A DNA stretch of 64,000 bases from Phycisphaeraceae bacterium (GCA_020639195.1 JACKHB010000003.1:124001-188000); one strand, 5' to 3'; counted from the stretch's first letter, positions 24,600-41,033 are shown. Notes: generated by a model not told the origin, from the letters alone. Translations and numbers: made by a program.

Positions 24600-24627
24600 T
24601 TGCCTGCCCGACGGTCCGTTCTAGAGT
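24600..24627 (+). promoter_or_regulatory. candidate promoter of the cupin gene
   Basis: TTGCCT (24600-24605), 16 bp, TAGAGT (24622-24627), 35 bp before the ATG. It lies within the 94-bp gap divergent from moxR. Each box matches four of six consensus bases, so this is only a reasonable candidate. Confidence 0.3.
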
Positions 24628-24661
24628 CGGTGTCCGCCAGAGGGACTCTTGGAGCACATCG

Positions 24662-25144
24662 ATGAACTCGGAGCGGCTTGCCGGATACACCCTGGATGGG
24701 ACGCAGGGCGTGGCGATGTCGGCCTTCGGAGACGACCTGGTCTTCAAGGCCACCTCCGTCCAGACGGCGGGGGCGTGCAACGTCTTCACCGCGACGGTGA
24801 ACGAGGGGAACGGCCCGCCGCTGCACCGGCACAACCGGGAGGATGAGCTCTTCTACGTGCTCGAAGGGCGAGTGGAGTTCCAGGTTGATGGCCGGCGATT
24901 CGTCTGCGGCCCGGAGAGCTTCGCCTTTGCGCCGCGCGGCAGTGTGCACTCATTTCGAGGGGCCGGCCCGGGCCGCTCTCGGATGCTTGTGACCACGACA
25001 CCGGGCGGCTTCGACGGGTTCTTCGGCGAGTGCAGCGCCCTGTGGGCCGAGAGTGGGGGTCGGCCTCCCGAGGCGGCGATCCTCGAGATCTTCCACCGCC
25101 ACGGTCTTGAACTGCTCGGGCCGCCACTGTCGGCTCAGGCCTGA
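24662..25144 (+). CDS. cupin-domain protein
   Basis: 160 residues with a single cupin barrel. The first cupin motif is PPLHRHNREDELFYVLEGRVEF (split: metal-binding His in HRH, then Glu). The second region is FAFAPRGSVHSFRG with the final metal His. The N-terminal GVAMSAFGDDLVFKAT and the C-terminal GGFDGFFGECSALW resemble quercetin-dioxygenase-like cupins of unknown substrate. GGAG lies 8 bp before the ATG. It ends 6 bp from the convergent patatin gene. Confidence 0.88.
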   Translation: MNSERLAGYTLDGTQGVAMSAFGDDLVFKATSVQTAGACNVFTATVNEGNGPPLHRHNREDELFYVLEGRVEFQVDGRRFVCGPESFAFAPRGSVHSFRGAGPGRSRMLVTTTPGGFDGFFGECSALWAESGGRPPEAAILEIFHRHGLELLGPPLSAQA

Positions 25145-25150
25145 CAGCCT

Positions 25151-26485
25151 CTATCGCGGGTTGGATGACAGCGCCGCCTCGATCTGCGCCCGGCGCGAGA
25201 GCAGCACCTGCATGCCGGCATTGATCAGTCGATCCTGCTCCTCGGGCTCGGCGGTGAGCCTCGTGCCGCCCTCATCGATCAGGCGCCACAACTCCGGGTC
25301 GTTCGCGCGCATGTCGTCGAAGTCCACGCGGATGATCGTCAGGCTCTGGCCTTGGTCCAGGCCCTGGGAGCGGGCGATCTCCTCGTAGCGGGTGCGCCAA
25401 GAGTCCAGCCCGATCGTCAGGGAGCGGATTCCAGCCGCGGCGGCGTTGGGGGCCTTCTCCTGGTCCGAGTACGGGCTCAGTCCTCCGGCGTAAACGTCGA
25501 TGACCAGCAGCACCTTGCGGGGCGCTGGGTCCTGTGCGAGGAGTTGGAATGCGGTAATCACGCCGAGGTTGTCGCTCAGTCCGCCGTCGACGAGGTGGAG
25601 ATACGGCGCCGCGGGGTCGGTGTCGCAGACGAACGTCGATGGGGGCACGACACCCGGGAAGGAGGCGCTGGCCTTGAGAATCACGCTCATCGGGATACCC
25701 GCGATGAACTGCTCGCGAGGGACGGAGGGGTCTCGCTGCATTGCTTTGCGATCGTGCTTGTAACCCACTACGCCGTACGTCGCGAGCACGTCTGGGGTCA
25801 TGGGGACCTGGGCGCCGTTGGAAAACGCGGTCGCATTGCCGATCCACCACGGCAGCCGGGCCATCGCTCCTTCGGAGGCCGGGACGAAGATGTCTCCCAG
25901 GCGGAGAGAAGGCCGCCCGAGGCGCTCGCGATGATCGCCGCACAGGATGTGGGCGTGGAACGAAGACTCGAGGTAGTCCCCGCGATCGAGCGTTCCGATC
26001 ACCCGCGGGCTAAGAGCGCCGCGAAGGAGGTCTCGCTCGTAGTTGTGGCGCAGGTGCTCGCGCAGATCGGGATCGCATCCCGCGGGGCGGCTCTGGGAGT
26101 CCGCGTCGATCGCCGCGGCGAAGGAAAAGTCGTCCAGCGCGCCGCCGGTCTGGAGGAAGTCGTCGAGGCTCGAGAGATACGCGGCGGCAACGAACCCACC
26201 GCCCGAAACGGTGCTGAACGCATCCACCTGCCACAGAGCGCTCTGGGGCTGCCCATCAACGTTGATCCGGATCTGCTCAAGTCCCGCCAGCACGCCCGCG
26301 CCAAAGTTCGCCGAGCGATGCCCGCCGCCGGACACGGCGACGACAAAGGCGACATCTGGATCCTGATTTGGGCGTGACTCGGGAGACACGAATTTGCTTG
26401 CGTCGAAGCGTGGCGGGGTCCAGGCCTGGGCCGAGGCGTGGGAAGCGACGAGGCCTGAGACAAGAAGGATTCGGCAGGGTCGCAT
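25151..26485 (-). CDS. exported patatin-like phospholipase
   Basis: 444 residues with a signal peptide (ILLVSGLVASHASAQA). The oxyanion motif is SGGGHRSANFGAGVLAG. The nucleophile elbow is FSTVSGGGFVAAAYL, where Ser lies in V-S-G-G rather than a strict G-x-S-x-G. The catalytic Asp is in LVDGGLSDNLGVI. The Ser-Asp dyad fits the patatin lipase family, which hydrolyses acyl chains from membrane lipids. Export suggests action on outer-membrane or external lipids. It follows rpoC on the same strand beyond a strong hairpin, so it is probably transcribed separately. Confidence 0.87.
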   Translation of the reverse strand: MRPCRILLVSGLVASHASAQAWTPPRFDASKFVSPESRPNQDPDVAFVVAVSGGGHRSANFGAGVLAGLEQIRINVDGQPQSALWQVDAFSTVSGGGFVAAAYLSSLDDFLQTGGALDDFSFAAAIDADSQSRPAGCDPDLREHLRHNYERDLLRGALSPRVIGTLDRGDYLESSFHAHILCGDHRERLGRPSLRLGDIFVPASEGAMARLPWWIGNATAFSNGAQVPMTPDVLATYGVVGYKHDRKAMQRDPSVPREQFIAGIPMSVILKASASFPGVVPPSTFVCDTDPAAPYLHLVDGGLSDNLGVITAFQLLAQDPAPRKVLLVIDVYAGGLSPYSDQEKAPNAAAAGIRSLTIGLDSWRTRYEEIARSQGLDQGQSLTIIRVDFDDMRANDPELWRLIDEGGTRLTAEPEEQDRLINAGMQVLLSRRAQIEAALSSNPR

Positions 26486-26561
26486 GGGCGGGGCGATCTC
26501 CGGGGAGCTGGGCGTTCACCTTGTGATACCGGCCGACACGCGGACGGGGCGCGGGATGCAA

Positions 26562-26590
26562 CAGGACCCGGGCACGTGGCCCGGGTCCTG
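26562..26590 (-). terminator. perfect 12-bp hairpin downstream of rpoC
   Basis: CAGGACCCGGGC (26562-26573), loop ACGTG, GCCCGGGTCCTG (26579-26590), a perfect stem 30 bp after the rpoC stop. No T-run follows, so termination may need a factor, or the hairpin may protect the mRNA 3' end. Confidence 0.55.
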
Positions 26591-26619
26591 GGTGGATCGG
26601 ATGATCGGACCAACGGACT

Positions 26620-31008
<4,389 letters not shown>

Positions 31009-31044
31009 GAGGTCTCCTCGATTCTGACGCGGCGGCCCGAGGGC

Positions 31045-31123
31045 TCGCCGGGGGGACTGTCTGCGATCGGTCGGCACGGCGCGGGGGAGCCCCCCGGCGA
31101 AAGCGGCGCCGGATCGGCGCCGC
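31045..31123 (-). repeat. two strong hairpins in the rpoB-rpoC spacer
   Basis: One perfect 11-bp inverted repeat pairs TCGCCGGGGGG (31045-31055) with CCCCCCGGCGA (31090-31100). A second perfect 9-bp stem pairs GCGGCGCCG (31103-31111) with CGGCGCCGC (31115-31123), loop GAT, and is followed on the minus strand by GCTTTCGCC. Both would form in the transcript between rpoB and rpoC, where they could attenuate, pause or mark a processing site. Confidence 0.55.
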
Positions 31124-31137
31124 CCGACCCGGGCCTG

Positions 31138-35046
<3,909 letters not shown>

Positions 35047-35155
35047 TGCGATGGTGCATCACCCGCCGTCCATCTGCCCACTCGACGTCGGCCGGTCACT
35101 GTGCTCAATCAGGAATGTAATTGGCTCAACGGCACCGCTTTGCCCGGAACCTCGC

Positions 35156-35184
35156 AGTATACCGCCGGATTCCGGGCAGGTCCA
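35156..35184 (-). promoter_or_regulatory. candidate rpoBC promoter in the rplL-rpoB gap
   Basis: On the minus strand TGGACC (35184-35179), 17 bp, TATACT (35161-35156). The -10 is one base from consensus and the spacing is ideal. Transcription would begin near 35149, about 100 nt upstream of the rpoB ATG, allowing rpoBC to be expressed apart from the ribosomal protein genes. Confidence 0.5.
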
Positions 35185-35240
35185 GCGTCCACCGTTCGTC
35201 CACCGCTGTTCAATCAACCAGGGAAAACCCCGGAGATGGG

Positions 35241-35268
35241 AAAGGCCCACCCCCAGACGGGATGGGCC
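35241..35268 (-). terminator. terminator/attenuator between rplL and rpoB
   Basis: On the minus strand GGCCCA-TCCC (35268-35259) pairs with GGG-G-TGGGCC (35254-35244), followed by TTTCCC. The stem with a short T-tract lies 56 bp after the rplL stop. Partial termination between L7/L12 and rpoB is a known way bacteria make far more ribosomal protein than polymerase. The placement supports that reading here. Confidence 0.55.
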
Positions 35269-35324
35269 CCGAGCAAGCCGCTCCGGATCCGGGCCGGTGT
35301 GGACGAGGCCCGGACGTCAATGGG

Positions 35325-35729
35325 CTACTTGAGTTCGACTTCGGCTCCGGCTTCCTTGAGCGAGGCGGCGAGCTTGTCGGCCTCCTCCTTTGGCAGGGCG
35401 GTCTTGACGGTCTTGGGGGCGCCGTCCACAAGCTCCTTCGCCTCCTTGAGACCCAGGCCGGTCGCCTCGCGGACCACCTTGATGACCTTGATCTTGTCGG
35501 CGCCGAAGGCCTTGAGGATCACATCGAACTCCGTCTGTTCCTCGGCAGCGGCGGCCCCGGCGCCGCCCGCTCCCGGTCCTGCCATCACGACGGCGCCGCC
35601 CGCGGCGGCTTCGATGCCATAGGTCTCCTTCAGGTAGTCGCCGAGTTCGACAGCTTCCTTGAGGGTCAGGCCGGCGAGCTCGTCGCCGAGCTTCGAGATC
35701 TTGTCGCTGAATGTCTTGGTATCCGACAT
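35325..35729 (-). CDS. rplL: 50S ribosomal protein L7/L12
   Basis: 134 residues. The N-terminal dimerisation helices ([20 protein letters not shown]) are followed by an Ala/Gly hinge ([13 protein letters not shown]) and the C-terminal domain ([19 protein letters not shown] and then [19 protein letters not shown]). This protein forms the ribosomal stalk that recruits translation GTPases. The ATG at 35729 is preferred over one four codons upstream. It is the last gene of the rplKAJL group before the rpoB promoter and hairpin. Confidence 0.98.
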   Translation of the reverse strand: MSDTKTFSDKISKLGDELAGLTLKEAVELGDYLKETYGIEAAAGGAVVMAGPGAGGAGAAAAEEQTEFDVILKAFGADKIKVIKVVREATGLGLKEAKELVDGAPKTVKTALPKEEADKLAASLKEAGAEVELK

Positions 35730-35817
35730 CTGATCCACCACTTTCTGAATCGGACCCGCTTGGGTCGCCTGGACACCGCCGCGAGAGGGGTCGGACCGTT
35801 TCCGACTCTTTAACCCC

Positions 35818-35833
35818 GCTCCGAATTCGGAGC
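35818..35833. repeat. 16-bp perfect palindrome in the rplJ-rplL spacer
   Basis: GCTCCGAATTCGGAGC is a perfect palindrome. On the minus strand it is followed by GGGGTTAAAGA and then a second small stem GTCGGA/TCCGAC. The 133-bp rplJ-rplL gap is thus well structured, which could affect the extra synthesis of L7/L12 relative to L10. Confidence 0.45.
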
Positions 35834-35862
35834 CCGAGGCCAGTCGCGGCGAGATGTGTTCG

Positions 35863-36408
35863 CTATCCCGCCTTGGAGATGGCTTCTCCCTTTTCGAGCT
35901 TCTCCTCGATGGCCTTGACGACCCCGGCCACGCGCGACCCAGGCCCCTTCAGCTGGCCGGCGAGCTTGCGGGCGGGGCTGAGGACGAGGGTGACCACGTC
36001 CGCGATCGCCTCGTCGCGGGTTGGGAAGGCACTCAGGCGCTTGACGCCGTCCTCGCCCTCGAACAGCTCCCCGTCGAGAAGGGCACCCTTGAGCTCGATC
36101 GTCGGAATCTGCTTCACCAATTCGACGAGCTCTCTCGCGACCTCGACGACGGACTCTCCGCCATAGGCGAGCGCGCTGGACCCGTTGAGCAGGGGCTCGA
36201 GTGCAGCGAGAGATGAGCCCTCAAAGGCGCGCCGGGCAAGGTCGTTGCGCACGACCGTCACCTTGATGGACTTGCGGGCCAGGTCCATTCGCATCTTGTT
36301 GGTATCACCCGACTTCACGCCGCGGATGCTGATGACCAGAGCGTTCTCCTGGTCCTCCAGCTTGGTGCGGTAGTCGCGGGTCAGCATTTCCTTCACGGTC
36401 TTGGACAT
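35863..36408 (-). CDS. rplJ: 50S ribosomal protein L10
   Basis: 181 residues. It forms the stalk base that binds 23S rRNA through its N-terminal half and carries L7/L12 dimers on its C-terminal helix. Typical parts are [37 protein letters not shown] and [15 protein letters not shown]. The C-terminal helix [18 protein letters not shown] is present. It lies 18 bp after rplA. In many bacteria L10-L12 represses its own mRNA. The relevant leader would be in or near this short gap or the rplA end. Confidence 0.97.
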   Translation of the reverse strand: MSKTVKEMLTRDYRTKLEDQENALVISIRGVKSGDTNKMRMDLARKSIKVTVVRNDLARRAFEGSSLAALEPLLNGSSALAYGGESVVEVARELVELVKQIPTIELKGALLDGELFEGEDGVKRLSAFPTRDEAIADVVTLVLSPARKLAGQLKGPGSRVAGVVKAIEEKLEKGEAISKAG

Positions 36409-36426
36409 CGTGATTCTCCCGCGTTC

Positions 36427-37125
36427 TTACACCGCCACGACGGCTTCGGAATGCTTGACCTGCACTCCGGGGGTCATGGTTCCGCTGATCGCGACATTCT
36501 TGATGAACGCGCCCTTGGTCGAACTCGGACGGGCGCGCTCGAGGGTGTGGAGGAAGTGGGTGATGTTCTCGACGAGGTCACCCTCGGGGAAACTCATCTT
36601 GCCGACCACCGCGTGGACGTTGCCGCCCTTGTCGGAGCGGTACTCCACCTTACCTGCGGAGTATTCCTTCACCGCCTGCGCCACGTTGGGTGTCACCGTG
36701 CCCGCCTTTGGGCTGGGCATCAGCCCCCGGGGACCCAGCACGCGACCGAGCTTGGCGATGTCGCGCATCATGTCCGGAGAGGCGATCGCCACATCGAAAT
36801 CCATCCAACCCTTCTCGATCTTCTCGACCAAATCGGCCCCACCCGCTTCGAGGGCACCCGCGTCCCTTGCCTCGGCGACCTTGTCGAGCGGACAGAACGC
36901 CACGACTCGCTTGGCCTTGCCGATGCCCTTGGGAAGGGAAACAGATCCGCGGATCGACTGGTCGGTCTGCTTGGTGTCCATGTTCAGGTGCACCGCGATC
37001 TCAACCGTCTGATCGAAACGGGGGCCCTTGAACCTCTTCAAGGCCGTCACCGCCTCGGGAAGCTGGAGAGCTTCGGTCTGCCTGAGAGGCTCGTTCGACT
37101 TTGCACGCTTGGAGAGTCTTGCCAC
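36427..37125 (-). CDS. rplA: 50S ribosomal protein L1
   Basis: 232 residues, normal for L1, which forms the mobile E-site stalk on 23S rRNA. Clear family blocks are RFDQTVEIAVHLNMDTKQTDQ, GGADLVEKIEKGWMDFDVA and the signature DIAKLGRVLGPRGLMPSPKAGTV (in two halves). The C-terminus ends TMTPGVQVKHSEAVVAV. The start lies 3 bp after the rplK stop, so the two are tightly coupled. L1 commonly represses the rplK-rplA mRNA. Confidence 0.98.
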   Translation of the reverse strand: MARLSKRAKSNEPLRQTEALQLPEAVTALKRFKGPRFDQTVEIAVHLNMDTKQTDQSIRGSVSLPKGIGKAKRVVAFCPLDKVAEARDAGALEAGGADLVEKIEKGWMDFDVAIASPDMMRDIAKLGRVLGPRGLMPSPKAGTVTPNVAQAVKEYSAGKVEYRSDKGGNVHAVVGKMSFPEGDLVENITHFLHTLERARPSSTKGAFIKNVAISGTMTPGVQVKHSEAVVAV

Positions 37126-37128
37126 GGC

Positions 37129-37563
37129 TCAGCCCTCCACAACCTGAACGCCCATGGAACGGGCGGTGCCCTCGATCATCCTTGCCGCTGAATCCAGGTT
37201 CACCGCGTTGAGGTCCTTGATCTTCTCCTCAGCGATCTTCCGAGCTTGGGTGCGGGTGATCTTGCCCAGGATGTTCGAGTTTGGCGTCCCCGAGCCCTTC
37301 TCGATCCCTGCCGCTTCCTTGATCAGCACCGAGGCGGGCGAAGACTTGATCTCGAAGGTGAACGACCGATCGCTGTAGAGCGTGACCACGACGCCGACGA
37401 CCTTCCCCTTGAGCGCACCGGTGGCTGCGTTGAACTGCTGAATGAACTGTCCTGGGTTGACGCCCTTGGAGCCCAGAATCGGACCCAGCGGAGGGGCCGG
37501 CGTGGCGGTCCCACCGGGCGCCATCAGCTTGAACTGCTCGACAACTTCTTTCTTCTTGGCCAT
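37129..37563 (-). CDS. rplK: 50S ribosomal protein L11
   Basis: 144 residues. It binds the GTPase-associated region of 23S rRNA. The start MAKKKEVVEQFKLMAPGG is followed by ATPAPPLGPILGSKGVNPGQF, a hallmark of L11, and the C-terminal RNA-binding domain (KITRTQARKIAEEKIKDLNA). The ATG at 37563 has two GGAG-like sites upstream. The longer open frame is an upstream artefact. It is the first ribosomal gene of the block. No nusG or secE lies upstream, where a divergent peptidase gene is found instead. Confidence 0.98.
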   Translation of the reverse strand: MAKKKEVVEQFKLMAPGGTATPAPPLGPILGSKGVNPGQFIQQFNAATGALKGKVVGVVVTLYSDRSFTFEIKSSPASVLIKEAAGIEKGSGTPNSNILGKITRTQARKIAEEKIKDLNAVNLDSAARMIEGTARSMGVQVVEG

Positions 37564-37774
37564 CGTTCTCCACCTCCCACCGGCCCCGGAATCAGTCCGG
37601 AGAGCCCGCCCCGGCCAAGGGGACAGGCGGCTCGGTGGTGCAATCGGCCGCGGGAATGACGCGGGAGCCCGACGGCTCCGGCTGGACCGGAAGGGTAGCC
37701 GGGGTCGGGGCCCTGGCAAGCCGAGTGAGCCGGAACAGGTGCGTCCCGCCTATCCCGGGCGGGTACGCTGGGTC

Positions 37775-39133
37775 ATGCTCTTCCTTCCCATTCTCGTCGC
37801 CCCAGCCGTCCCGTCCGCGCCGCCCGATCAAGTCGTCGCGGAGGTCACTCGCGAGATCAGCCCGCAACGCCTGCGCGACGACATCGAACGGCTCGTGTCG
37901 TTCGGCACGCGGCACACCCTCAGCGACACGGAGAGCGAGACCCGGGGGATCGGGGCTGCGCGGCGTTGGGTCAAGTCCCGGTTTGAGCTGGCTGGAGAGG
38001 GGACGGGGAGGTCCGGAGACCTGTCGCTGTCGGTCTGGTTTGATGCTCATCCCATCGAACCGGACGGGCGTCGGATCGCACGCCCAGTGGACGTCGTCAA
38101 CGTGGTCTGCGAGATCCCCGGATCGATGCCCGAGGCCCGGCAGCGGCGCTACTACGTCATGGGCCACCTGGACTCTCGGGCCAGCGAAGCGAACGACTTC
38201 ACGAGCGATGCTCCAGGAGCCAATGACGATGCCTCCGGAGTGGCCCTTTGTCTTGAGCTTGCGCGGGTGCTCTCACGGCAGCGGCTTGACTCAACCGTCG
38301 TTCTGATGGCCACAAGTGGAGAAGAGCAGGGTCTGCTTGGCGCGAGAGGCCACGCCCAGTTAGCCGCGGAACGGAATTGGACCATCCCCGCGGTCCTGAG
38401 CAACGACATCGTTGGGGACCCGAGCGGTCCACCCGACGCGCAGGGACACCCTCGCTCGGCGCCGGAGGTTGTCCGGGTGTTTTCCGAGGGAATCCCGCAG
38501 GGGTTGGAGGTGGATCACGCGCGCCGAATCTGGTCGCTCGCTTCGGAGAGCGACTCTCCGAGCCGACAGTTGGCGCGATTCATTGCGGATGTGGCCGCGG
38601 AACACGATCTCAGGGTCGAGCCCAAATTGATCTTCCGACCCGATCGCTTCCTTCGCGGCGGAGACCACACTCCATTCAATGAACTGGGCTTCCCATCGGT
38701 GAGATTCACCGAGGTACACGAGAACTACGAACGGCAGCATCAGGACGTTCGCATCGAGGGCGGTCGGCAGTTCGGTGACCTCCCTGAGTTCGTGGATGAG
38801 CAATACCTCGCCGGCGTGGCGCGGCTCAACGCGACGGCCATCGTGCATCTGGCCAACGCGCCCTCGACGCCGGAGAACGTACGAATTATCACCGCCCAAC
38901 TCTCCAACGACACCACGCTCCGGTGGGATCCGAGTCCAGAGCCGGATGTTGCGGGCTACGAGGTTGTGTGGCGGCCGACCACGAGCGCTCGCTGGGAATC
39001 CGTGCGAGATGTCGGCAACACCGGCGAGGTGACGGTCGATCTCTCCAAGGACGATGTCTTCTTCGGAGTCCGCGCGTACGACCGAGAGGGCTATCGCAGC
39101 CCGGTGGCCTTCCCGGTCGCGGCGCCGCGGTAG
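37775..39133 (+). CDS. exported M28-family zinc peptidase with C-terminal fibronectin-like domain
   Basis: 452 residues with a short export signal (MLFLPILVAPAVPSAPP). The M28 metal ligands are visible: GHLDSR (His), DAPGANDDASG (bridging Asp), SGEEQGLLGARG (catalytic and metal Glu), NDIVGD (Asp) and GGDHTPFNELGFP (His). The family removes N-terminal amino acids or acts as a carboxypeptidase on external peptides. The last 90 residues (PENVRIITAQLSNDTTLRWD, YEVVWRPTTSARWE) form a fibronectin type III-like domain that may bind substrate or surface. The gene is divergent from rplK. Confidence 0.9.
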   Translation: MLFLPILVAPAVPSAPPDQVVAEVTREISPQRLRDDIERLVSFGTRHTLSDTESETRGIGAARRWVKSRFELAGEGTGRSGDLSLSVWFDAHPIEPDGRRIARPVDVVNVVCEIPGSMPEARQRRYYVMGHLDSRASEANDFTSDAPGANDDASGVALCLELARVLSRQRLDSTVVLMATSGEEQGLLGARGHAQLAAERNWTIPAVLSNDIVGDPSGPPDAQGHPRSAPEVVRVFSEGIPQGLEVDHARRIWSLASESDSPSRQLARFIADVAAEHDLRVEPKLIFRPDRFLRGGDHTPFNELGFPSVRFTEVHENYERQHQDVRIEGGRQFGDLPEFVDEQYLAGVARLNATAIVHLANAPSTPENVRIITAQLSNDTTLRWDPSPEPDVAGYEVVWRPTTSARWESVRDVGNTGEVTVDLSKDDVFFGVRAYDREGYRSPVAFPVAAPR

Positions 39134-39643
39134 CTAACGCGCGGGCGAGCCGGGCGTCGAATCTCGACGGATCCGGATCTGATCCGGTCGAACCAGCGTG
39201 CCGGTGTTCATGCCGGGGCATGACGTTGATGCCCGCTCCCACGCGGCTCGGCTCTTGAGATTCTCCGGCCAGAAGGGCCATGATCGGCATTGCGCGGGCC
39301 GATCTTCGTAAACGCCGCACACAGCCCGTCCCGGGACCTTGTCGCGGTCGAGAAACACGCAGTCGTACCCGAACTGGCTGGGCTTCTCCGTGAGCGATCG
39401 TCCCTCGTGTTCCTGCCGGGTAAAGCGGGCGATGAACTCCGGGATCTCAATTCCCAGCCGGCTTGCGAGGCGACCGATCTCATCGTCGGCGACGAGGACG
39501 TACCCGCTCGGGCCAGTGCAGCAGTTCCCGCAGAGCGTGCACGAGAATCGCAGGCCTCGTTCTCCGGCGCGTGTGTGACCCGTGGGATCCGCCCGGTCGA
39601 ACCACTCGGCCGCCGGCGGGCTCACGACGCCTCCGACTCGCAT
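39134..39643 (-). CDS. YkgJ-family cysteine cluster protein
   Basis: 169 residues. Eight conserved cysteines sit in FSCTLCGNCCTGPSG (C-x2-C-x2-CC), YDCVFLDRD, AVCGVYEDRPAQCRSWPFW and STSCPG. The family is annotated as a putative zinc- or iron-chelating domain, and its biochemical role is not settled. The start overlaps the end of the cyclodeaminase gene by 22 bp on the same strand, so the two belong to one operon with dtd upstream. Confidence 0.88.
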   Translation of the reverse strand: MRVGGVVSPPAAEWFDRADPTGHTRAGERGLRFSCTLCGNCCTGPSGYVLVADDEIGRLASRLGIEIPEFIARFTRQEHEGRSLTEKPSQFGYDCVFLDRDKVPGRAVCGVYEDRPAQCRSWPFWPENLKSRAAWERASTSCPGMNTGTLVRPDQIRIRRDSTPGSPAR

Positions 39644-40293
39644 GCCTCTTCAACCCTTTCAGCGCGCGCGAGAGTCGTGTTCAACAGGGTCTGGGCCTGG
39701 TCGTGAAGCCGGGTCCGCTTCGATGCATCGGAGAGCAGTTCCAGGTTGACGCGCACGTTCCAGAGGCAGGCCCGTGCGGCCGCGCCGGCTAGCACTGCCG
39801 CGATCGCCAGATCGCTGCGCAGCATGCGGTTCGAGCGTCCGACGAGCTGTTCGAGGCTATGAGCGATCTCCGCGCACAGGCCAAGACTTGCGAGCGGCGC
39901 CTCGATGGCCAGGTCGATCGCGCGGGGCAGGTCCGAGGCCCGGACGTCATCCGACGGCAGACGCTGGAGCTCACTCACCCACGTGTAGGCCTCGGCGTCC
40001 TCGTGCGCGAGCCGAAGGAGCATCGAACGGGCGTGGCTCAGCCTGCCTGCTTCTTGTTCGAGAACCGGCCGATGCTCCGCGAGCGACTTCTTGTCTCTGG
40101 AATAGCCAATGACCATACCCGCCAGGGCCGCGCTCAGTGCGCCGATCACCGAGGCCACCGCGCCTCCGCCAGGAGACGGGGTCTTCGAGGCGATGTGCTC
40201 CAGGAGGTCTCCGAGCGACAAGGCACCGATGGCACGCTCATTCGTCGGCGGGGTGGAGGACATCGCTCCTGACGATAGCCCGGGATCAGTCAT
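39622..40293 (-). CDS. cyclodeaminase/cyclohydrolase-family protein (FchA/FTCD-C-like)
   Basis: 223 residues, helical. The hallmark SKTPSPGGGAVASVIGALSAALAGMV lies near residues 35-60 (shown in two parts: PSPGGGAVASVIGAL and SAALAGMVIGYS). EDAEAYTWVSELQRLP and EAPLASLGLCAEIAHSLEQL follow. Relatives are formimino-tetrahydrofolate cyclodeaminase and methenyl-tetrahydrofolate cyclohydrolase, acting in one-carbon metabolism. The activity here is not certain. The ATG at 40293 overlaps the restored dtd stop. An ATG at 40263 preceded by AGGAG very close upstream is an alternative start. Confidence 0.83.
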   Translation of the reverse strand: MTDPGLSSGAMSSTPPTNERAIGALSLGDLLEHIASKTPSPGGGAVASVIGALSAALAGMVIGYSRDKKSLAEHRPVLEQEAGRLSHARSMLLRLAHEDAEAYTWVSELQRLPSDDVRASDLPRAIDLAIEAPLASLGLCAEIAHSLEQLVGRSNRMLRSDLAIAAVLAGAAARACLWNVRVNLELLSDASKRTRLHDQAQTLLNTTLARAERVEEACESEAS

Positions 40294-40731
40294 ACCCGAT
40301 CTCGATGACGAGCGCGACAGGTCCGTCGTTGATGATCTCGACTCGCATGAACGCGCCGAATCGCCCCGTCTGCACCTCGACTCCGCGATCGCGTAGCAGC
40401 TTGACCAGCAGGTCGAACAGAGTGGACGCCATCGCCGGGTGCATCGCACGATCGAACGACGGCGCCGTCCCTTGCGCGTGTCGCCCGCCACAGTGAGATT
40501 CGACACGAGCGGGGCCGCCCCATTGGCCTCTGCGAGCGAGCGATTCATTTTCCCGTGATCATTCGGAAAGATGCGCAGCCCCGAGATCTTGTCCGCCAGA
40601 GCCGCCGCACCGGAATCGTGATCGCCGATCTCGATCGCCACGAGGGCGACAAGACCGATGCCGATCCTGCCGACCTCCATTCCTTCGACGGTGACGCGGG
40701 CCTGTTCGACGCGTTGTATGACAGCGCGCAA
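40286..40731 (-). pseudogene. dtd: D-aminoacyl-tRNA deacylase with a one-base frameshift
   Basis: Dtd removes D-amino acids wrongly attached to tRNA. The N-terminal part is intact: RAVIQRVEQARVTVEGMEVG, then LADKISGLRIFPNDHGKMNR and SNLTVAGDTRKGRR. There the frame is lost. Adding one G to the GG at 40461-40462 (top strand) restores RRPSFDRAMHPAMASTLFDL and a complete C-terminus with TGRFGAFMRVEIINDGPVAL, including the conserved NDGP motif, ending at 40286. The restored length of 148 residues is normal. The start is TTG at 40731 with GGAG 9 bp upstream. It is either a sequencing error in a G-run or a genuine recent break. Confidence 0.8.
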
Positions 40732-40789
40732 GGGCAATGGCTCCAGGCATGCGGGAGGGGCACGGGACCACCAATGGACCCAAGCAAGG

Positions 40790-40876
40790 CGGTGCGGGAG
40801 GGATTCGAACCCCCGAGACCCTTCCGGGTCTAGCGCATTTCAAGTGCGCCGCCTTCAGCCGCTCGGCCACCGCACC
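40790..40876 (-). tRNA. tRNA-Ser (anticodon UGA)
   Basis: Read on the minus strand: acceptor GGTGCGG pairs with CCGCACC, with discriminator G. The D-arm is GCCGAGCGGCTGAAGGC. The anticodon stem GCGCA/TGCGC encloses the loop CTTGAAA with anticodon TGA, which decodes UCA. A long variable arm (TAGACCCGGAAGGGTCT) marks a class II serine tRNA. The T-arm GGGGGTTCGAATCCCTC is standard. The 3' CCA is not encoded. It lies between dtd and the TRASH-repeat gene. Confidence 0.97.
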
Positions 40877-41033
40877 CGCGGCCAGGATCGTATGTCGTCC
40901 GTGGCAGACGCCGTCCGAGGCGTGCGACTCCCTAGAATCCCCTCAAGGGGTGATCGATGCACCCCGTCGGACCAGATGACGGTTCAAGGAGCTGCGGCGG
41001 TACCGAGCGCTGACGCGAAAGGGAGACATGGCC

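Noticed and set aside
39622..40737. Apparent Dtd-cyclodeaminase fusion protein
   Set aside because: The joint comes from a one-base shift inside dtd that happens to be in phase with the next gene. The restored dtd frame has its own stop overlapping the cyclodeaminase start.
40877..41033. Promoter for the four-repeat TRASH protein (TAGAAT in the upstream gap) or for tRNA-Ser (TACGAT)
   Set aside because: Each -10-like word lacks a recognisable -35 at a sensible distance, so neither was listed as a feature.
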